Positions 61,221 through 64,000 of a stretch of 64,000 nt of DNA are shown here, one piece after another. Position numbers and translations under genes: made by a program. The stretch is from Roseateles_E cavernae. Its GTDB lineage: Bacteria > Pseudomonadota > Gammaproteobacteria > Burkholderiales > Burkholderiaceae_C. The notes beneath the pieces are model-generated. The model saw only the letters and a program-made list of their open reading frames with translations, was not told the origin of the DNA and did not search any database. How positions within the stretch are numbered: position 1 is the stretch's first letter; every line of letters starts with the position of its first letter. The stretch is from NCBI RefSeq assembly GCF_040187885.1, contig NZ_JBDPLH010000012.1, positions 1 to 64,000 on the forward strand, in the 5' to 3' direction.

Positions 61221-61993
61221 CAGAGCAGGGCGATGCGCCGCAAGCCCTGGGCGTCCAGGCGCAGCACGTCGGCGCGCGGGAGTTCGGCCTCCAGATCCCA
61301 GTCGGACAGCACCCATCGCCTCAGGCCTTCGCCCAGGTCATGGACGGCCGGGCGGTGCGTGTGGCCATGCAGCAAGACCTGGCACCGGGCCTGCCGCAGC
61401 CAGTCGCGGCAGGCGGCGGCATCGAGATCGGACCAGTTCTGGAGTGTTTGCCCGCGTTTGTTCAGCTCGCTGGCCTCGCGCATCTGGCGCGCGATCGCGC
61501 GGCGCTGCGGCAGCGGCTGGGCGAGGAATTCGCGCTGCCAGTCCGCGCCGCGCACCTGGGCGCGAAAGTGTTGGTAGTCTTGGTCGTCCAGGCACAGCGC
61601 GTCGCCATGGCTCAGCAGCAGGCGCTGCCCTAAGGCCTCGAGCGCGATCGGGTCGGGCAGCAGCTGCAGGCCGGCATCTTGCGCCATCGCCTCGCCGAGC
61701 AGGAAGTCGCGGTTGCCGGCCATGAAGAAGAGCCTGCGTTTCCGGCCGGCGCGTTGCAGCAGGGCCGTGCACTCGGCTTCAAAACCCTCGAAGCGGGCAT
61801 CGTCGCCGATCCAGACCTCGAAGATATCGCCGAGCAGGAACACCGCCTTGGCCGGCGTGCGCTCCAGGTGCTGCTCCAGCGCAGCCAGCGTCAGCGGCGT
61901 GGCGGGCGCCAGATGCAGGTCCGACAGAAAGTCGATCACGCCCCACTCGGGAGGCGCGATCAGGGTCGGGGTGTCGATATCAGGCGATTTCAA
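61220..61993 (-). CDS. lpxH: UDP-2,3-diacylglucosamine diphosphatase
   Basis: A 257-residue metallophosphoesterase making lipid X in lipid A synthesis. The metal ligands are in SDLHL (D25, H27), GDIFEVWIGDD, GNRDF, SHGD and HGHTHRP, in the right order. Its start at 61993 overlaps ppiB by 14 bases, and its stop overlaps mtfA. It is thus in a cyclophilin-cyclophilin-lpxH-mtfA string with no intergenic space. Confidence 0.93.
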   Translation of the reverse strand: MKSPDIDTPTLIAPPEWGVIDFLSDLHLAPATPLTLAALEQHLERTPAKAVFLLGDIFEVWIGDDARFEGFEAECTALLQRAGRKRRLFFMAGNRDFLLGEAMAQDAGLQLLPDPIALEALGQRLLLSHGDALCLDDQDYQHFRAQVRGADWQREFLAQPLPQRRAIARQMREASELNKRGQTLQNWSDLDAAACRDWLRQARCQVLLHGHTHRPAVHDLGEGLRRWVLSDWDLEAELPRADVLRLDAQGLRRIALL

Positions 61994-62483
61994 CCGCGCG
62001 CTCGATCACCACATCTTCCAGCGGTACATCGTCATGGAAACCGCTGCGGCCGGTCTTGACCTTCTCGATCGCATCGACGACTTCCTTGCCTTCGATGACC
62101 TTGCCGAACACGGCATAGCCCCAGCCCGACGGGGTCTCGGACTTGAAGTTCAGGAACCCGTTATTGGTCGTGTTGATGAAGAACTGGCTGGAGGCCGAGT
62201 GCGGGGCATTGGTGCGGGCCATGGCCAGCGTGTAGTGCTCGTTGGTCAGGCCGTTGTTGGCCTCGTTCTGGATCGTCGCGTCGGTGGCCTTCTGCTTCAT
62301 GCCGGGTTCCATGCCGCCGCCCTGGATCATGAAGCCCTTGATGACGCGGTGGAACACCGTGCCGTCGTAATGGCCCTTGCGCACATAGCTGAGGAAGTTC
62401 TCGACGCTCAGCGGTGCCTTGGCATCGTCGAGTTCGACCTTGATCAGGCCGTGGTTGGTATGCAGTTCAACGATCTTGCTCAT
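61980..62483 (-). CDS. ppiB: Peptidyl-prolyl cis-trans isomerase, cytoplasmic cyclophilin
   Basis: A 167-residue cyclophilin without a signal peptide (MSKIVELHTNHGLIKVELDD). Catalytic and binding features are FHRVIKGFMIQGGG with the catalytic Arg, SQFFINTTNN and GYAVFGKVIEG. It overlaps the start of lpxH by 14 bases and the stop of ppiA by four. It is the cytoplasmic partner of the exported paralogue encoded just upstream. Confidence 0.95.
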   Translation of the reverse strand: MSKIVELHTNHGLIKVELDDAKAPLSVENFLSYVRKGHYDGTVFHRVIKGFMIQGGGMEPGMKQKATDATIQNEANNGLTNEHYTLAMARTNAPHSASSQFFINTTNNGFLNFKSETPSGWGYAVFGKVIEGKEVVDAIEKVKTGRSGFHDDVPLEDVVIERAVEIA

Positions 62484-63055
62484 TTCTTGGGCTCCACAAT
62501 GGCCTTGGTGATGATCACGGGTGTCAGAGGCAGGTTTTGATGCATGCCTTGGTTGCCCGTGGGTTTGATGCGAATCTTGTCGACGATGTCCATGCCTTCG
62601 ACGACCTGGCCGAACACCGCATAACCCTTGCCGTCGCGTGCGTTGGCGGCGTCCAGAAAGGGGTTGTCGACGACATTGATGAAGAACTGCGCGGTGGCGG
62701 AGTTGGGGTCGCCGGTGCGGGCCATGGCCAGCGTGCCGCGCACATTGTTCAGGCCGTTGCCGGCTTCCAGCGGGATCGGCGGACGCGTCGGCTTTTGCTC
62801 CATCTTGGGCGTGAAACCGCCGCCCTGGATCATGAAGCCCTCGATCACGCGATGGAAGATCGTGCCGTTGTAATGGCCGGCCTTCACATACTTGATGAAG
62901 TTGTCGACCGACTTGGGTGCCTTCTGGGCGTCCAGCTCGATGCGGATATCGCCCTCGGTCGTGCTCAGCTTGACCGTCTGGGCCCAGGCCGGTGCGGCGG
63001 CCAGCAGCGCCAGCAGGCCCAGCGCAGGGAGTAAGGAGTGTTTTTGCATGAACAT
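62480..63055 (-). CDS. ppiA: Peptidyl-prolyl cis-trans isomerase, periplasmic cyclophilin
   Basis: A 191-residue cyclophilin with a signal peptide (LPALGLLALLAAAPAWAQ). The motif FHRVIEGFMIQGGG is intact, and AQFFINVVDN and GYAVFGQVVEG follow, closely matching ppiB. The two genes are tandem duplicates sorted to the periplasm and cytoplasm. The start at 63055 or at the ATG 6 bases downstream cannot be decided, because neither has a clear ribosome binding site. Confidence 0.94.
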   Translation of the reverse strand: MFMQKHSLLPALGLLALLAAAPAWAQTVKLSTTEGDIRIELDAQKAPKSVDNFIKYVKAGHYNGTIFHRVIEGFMIQGGGFTPKMEQKPTRPPIPLEAGNGLNNVRGTLAMARTGDPNSATAQFFINVVDNPFLDAANARDGKGYAVFGQVVEGMDIVDKIRIKPTGNQGMHQNLPLTPVIITKAIVEPKK

Positions 63056-63100
63056 GGTTGCGGGCTGAAAAACGCGAGAGTGCTATTGTTACCCAGGCCG

Positions 63101-63640
63101 TCAGCGAGCCGGGCTCAAGCGGCTCAGCTTGAGCTTGAGCGCCGCGCCGTCGCCGCTGCCATGTTTGAGTGCCAGCCCATAGGCGCGGGCCGCCATGCGC
63201 AGCAGCACATCGCCCAGATTCTCCTGGGCCTGGGCGTGCTCGGGCTGCAGCCGCACCGCCTGTTCCAGCGCGGCATGGGCCAGGTCCAGCTCGCCCCGGG
63301 CGGCGTAGAGCACGGCCAGGTTGTTGAACGGGTCGGCCAGGTCGGGGTAGTCCTGCGTCAGGGCCAGCAGCCCGGCTTCCGCCTGGCTGGCCTGGCCCAG
63401 CTCCATCTGCATCACGGCTTGGGCAAAGCGCAGCTTGGCATCGTTGGGGTTCAAGGCCAGCGCGGCCTGCACGGTCTGCAGCGCCTGGGTCTTCTGACCT
63501 TGCAGCCACAGGGCCTGGGCCGCGTCGAAATCCTGCGCTCCGGCCGGCAGCGCGCACAGCCACGCGCTCGTCAGCAGCGCCGCGAGGCGTAGCCTGTGGG
63601 GGCGGAAAAAGGGACGCAAGCTGGCAGCAGGACTGTGCAT
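63101..63640 (-). CDS. Exported TPR protein
   Basis: A 179-residue protein with a signal peptide (LRLAALLTSAWLCALPAGAQ), followed by about three to four tetratricopeptide repeats (ALWLQGQKTQALQTVQAALALNP; ADPFNNLAVLYAARGELDLAHAALEQAVRL). TPRs mediate protein contacts. It starts the leftward run toward ppiA and diverges from cysS. Position next to lpxH and mtfA does not by itself define a function. Confidence 0.8.
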   Translation of the reverse strand: MHSPAASLRPFFRPHRLRLAALLTSAWLCALPAGAQDFDAAQALWLQGQKTQALQTVQAALALNPNDAKLRFAQAVMQMELGQASQAEAGLLALTQDYPDLADPFNNLAVLYAARGELDLAHAALEQAVRLQPEHAQAQENLGDVLLRMAARAYGLALKHGSGDGAALKLKLSRLSPAR

Positions 63641-63692
63641 AAGTTCTTGGGCGCTAAGCCCGGGGCCTGGGCGCCGCCGAAGAGCGAGCCGC

Positions 63693-63698
63693 TATACT
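63693..63698 (+). promoter_or_regulatory. -10-like box upstream of cysS
   Basis: TATACT, 144 bases before the cysS ATG, in the divergent gap. It has no convincing -35. Confidence 0.35.
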
Positions 63699-63842
63699 GA
63701 CCGATTCTACGGGGCCCACCGCTGCGCGCTTTATGCGATCTCGAAGTGCCTGATTTCGAAGTCCCCATCGCAACAGAGCCGTCCGCAGCCCAACCCTGAG
63801 CTCGCCATCGATTCACGACCGACGCTGGCAAATCAAGATCCC

Positions 63843-64000
63843 ATGTCCCTGCGCATCTACAACTCGCTGACCCGCAAGGTCGAGCCCTTCAGCCCTATCG
63901 ATCCCGGTCATGTGCGCATGTATGTGTGCGGCATGACGATTTACGACCTCTGTCATGTCGGCCATGCCCGCATGATGATGGCTTTCGATGTGGTGCAACG
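63843..64000 (+). CDS. cysS: Cysteinyl-tRNA synthetase, 5' part
   Basis: About 52 residues from the ATG at 63843 to the window edge. MSLRIYNSLTRKVEPF and YVCGMTIYDLCHVGHAR show the class-I HIGH motif (HVGH) and the zinc-site cysteine in CGMT, diagnostic of CysS. The 3' part lies outside the window. It is divergent from the TPR gene. Confidence 0.94.
   Translation, partial: MSLRIYNSLTRKVEPFSPIDPGHVRMYVCGMTIYDLCHVGHARMMMAFDVVQ

Overview
The window is GC-rich, tightly packed chromosomal DNA from a betaproteobacterium of the order Burkholderiales. The Roseateles/Rubrivivax/Paucibacter type of lineage is my best guess, but it is an inference from gene order and family variants. Supporting signs are a PhaR regulator, the smpB-ratA-rnfH-guaB neighbourhood, an exbB-exbD-lpxK-kdsB-adk lipid A block, and a complete ccoI-ccoS-ccoNOQP-ccoG respiratory cluster next to fnr and hemN. 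I see no rRNA, tRNA, CRISPR array, integrase or transposase. Almost everything is core or niche metabolism.

Layout. 1-9250: the end of an amino-acid-type binding protein, then a leftward glucose uptake locus (two-component system, outer-membrane porin, GtsABCD-type ABC importer, glucokinase). 9400-14600: phaR, rimO-metC, smpB facing metC, ratA-rnfH, and a DUF4124 lipoprotein-like gene. 14700-21600: guaB, an MFS exporter, guaA, then monomeric NADP-isocitrate dehydrogenase behind two strong inverted repeats. 21670-25690: two tandem 2H phosphoesterases, DUF72, tadA and an LD-carboxypeptidase with a His-rich tail. 25900-32630: a four-gene peptide-type ABC importer, whose ATPase gene is broken only by an assembly join (one n flanked by a 148-base exact duplication). 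32627-33214: the longest non-coding stretch, with RNA-like hairpins and a terminator. 33215-37020: tonB-exbB-exbD-exbD-TPR.

37100-41780 (leftward): an acyl-CoA-type SDR dehydrogenase behind a palindromic operator, adk, then kdsB, a Trm112-like protein, lpxK, exbD and exbB. 42130-45060: xseA, sodB, DUF3597 and DUF192. 45120-55850: cbb3 oxidase biogenesis and structural genes, ccoG, a short FixH-like gene, fnr (leftward), hemN and a TauE/SafE-type protein. 55950-60410: dimeric isocitrate dehydrogenase, a cold-shock protein, clpS-clpA. 60435-63640 (leftward): TPR protein, two cyclophilins, lpxH, mtfA. The window ends inside cysS.

How the parts fit. The 45-56 kb block is one low-oxygen module. 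FNR is encoded in the middle of it, and FNR boxes sit upstream of ccoN and hemN at positions that both imply activation at -41.5. The hemN case implies a leaderless mRNA starting on the A of the start codon. Several other genes (rimO, clpS, the second 2H phosphoesterase, perhaps fnr and DUF72) also have a -10-like box only 6-7 bases before ATG and no visible ribosome binding site. The most unusual piece of sequence archaeology is a 49-base repeat of the smpB 3' end beside metC. It still encodes the same last 14 residues and stop, and differs from smpB only at synonymous sites.
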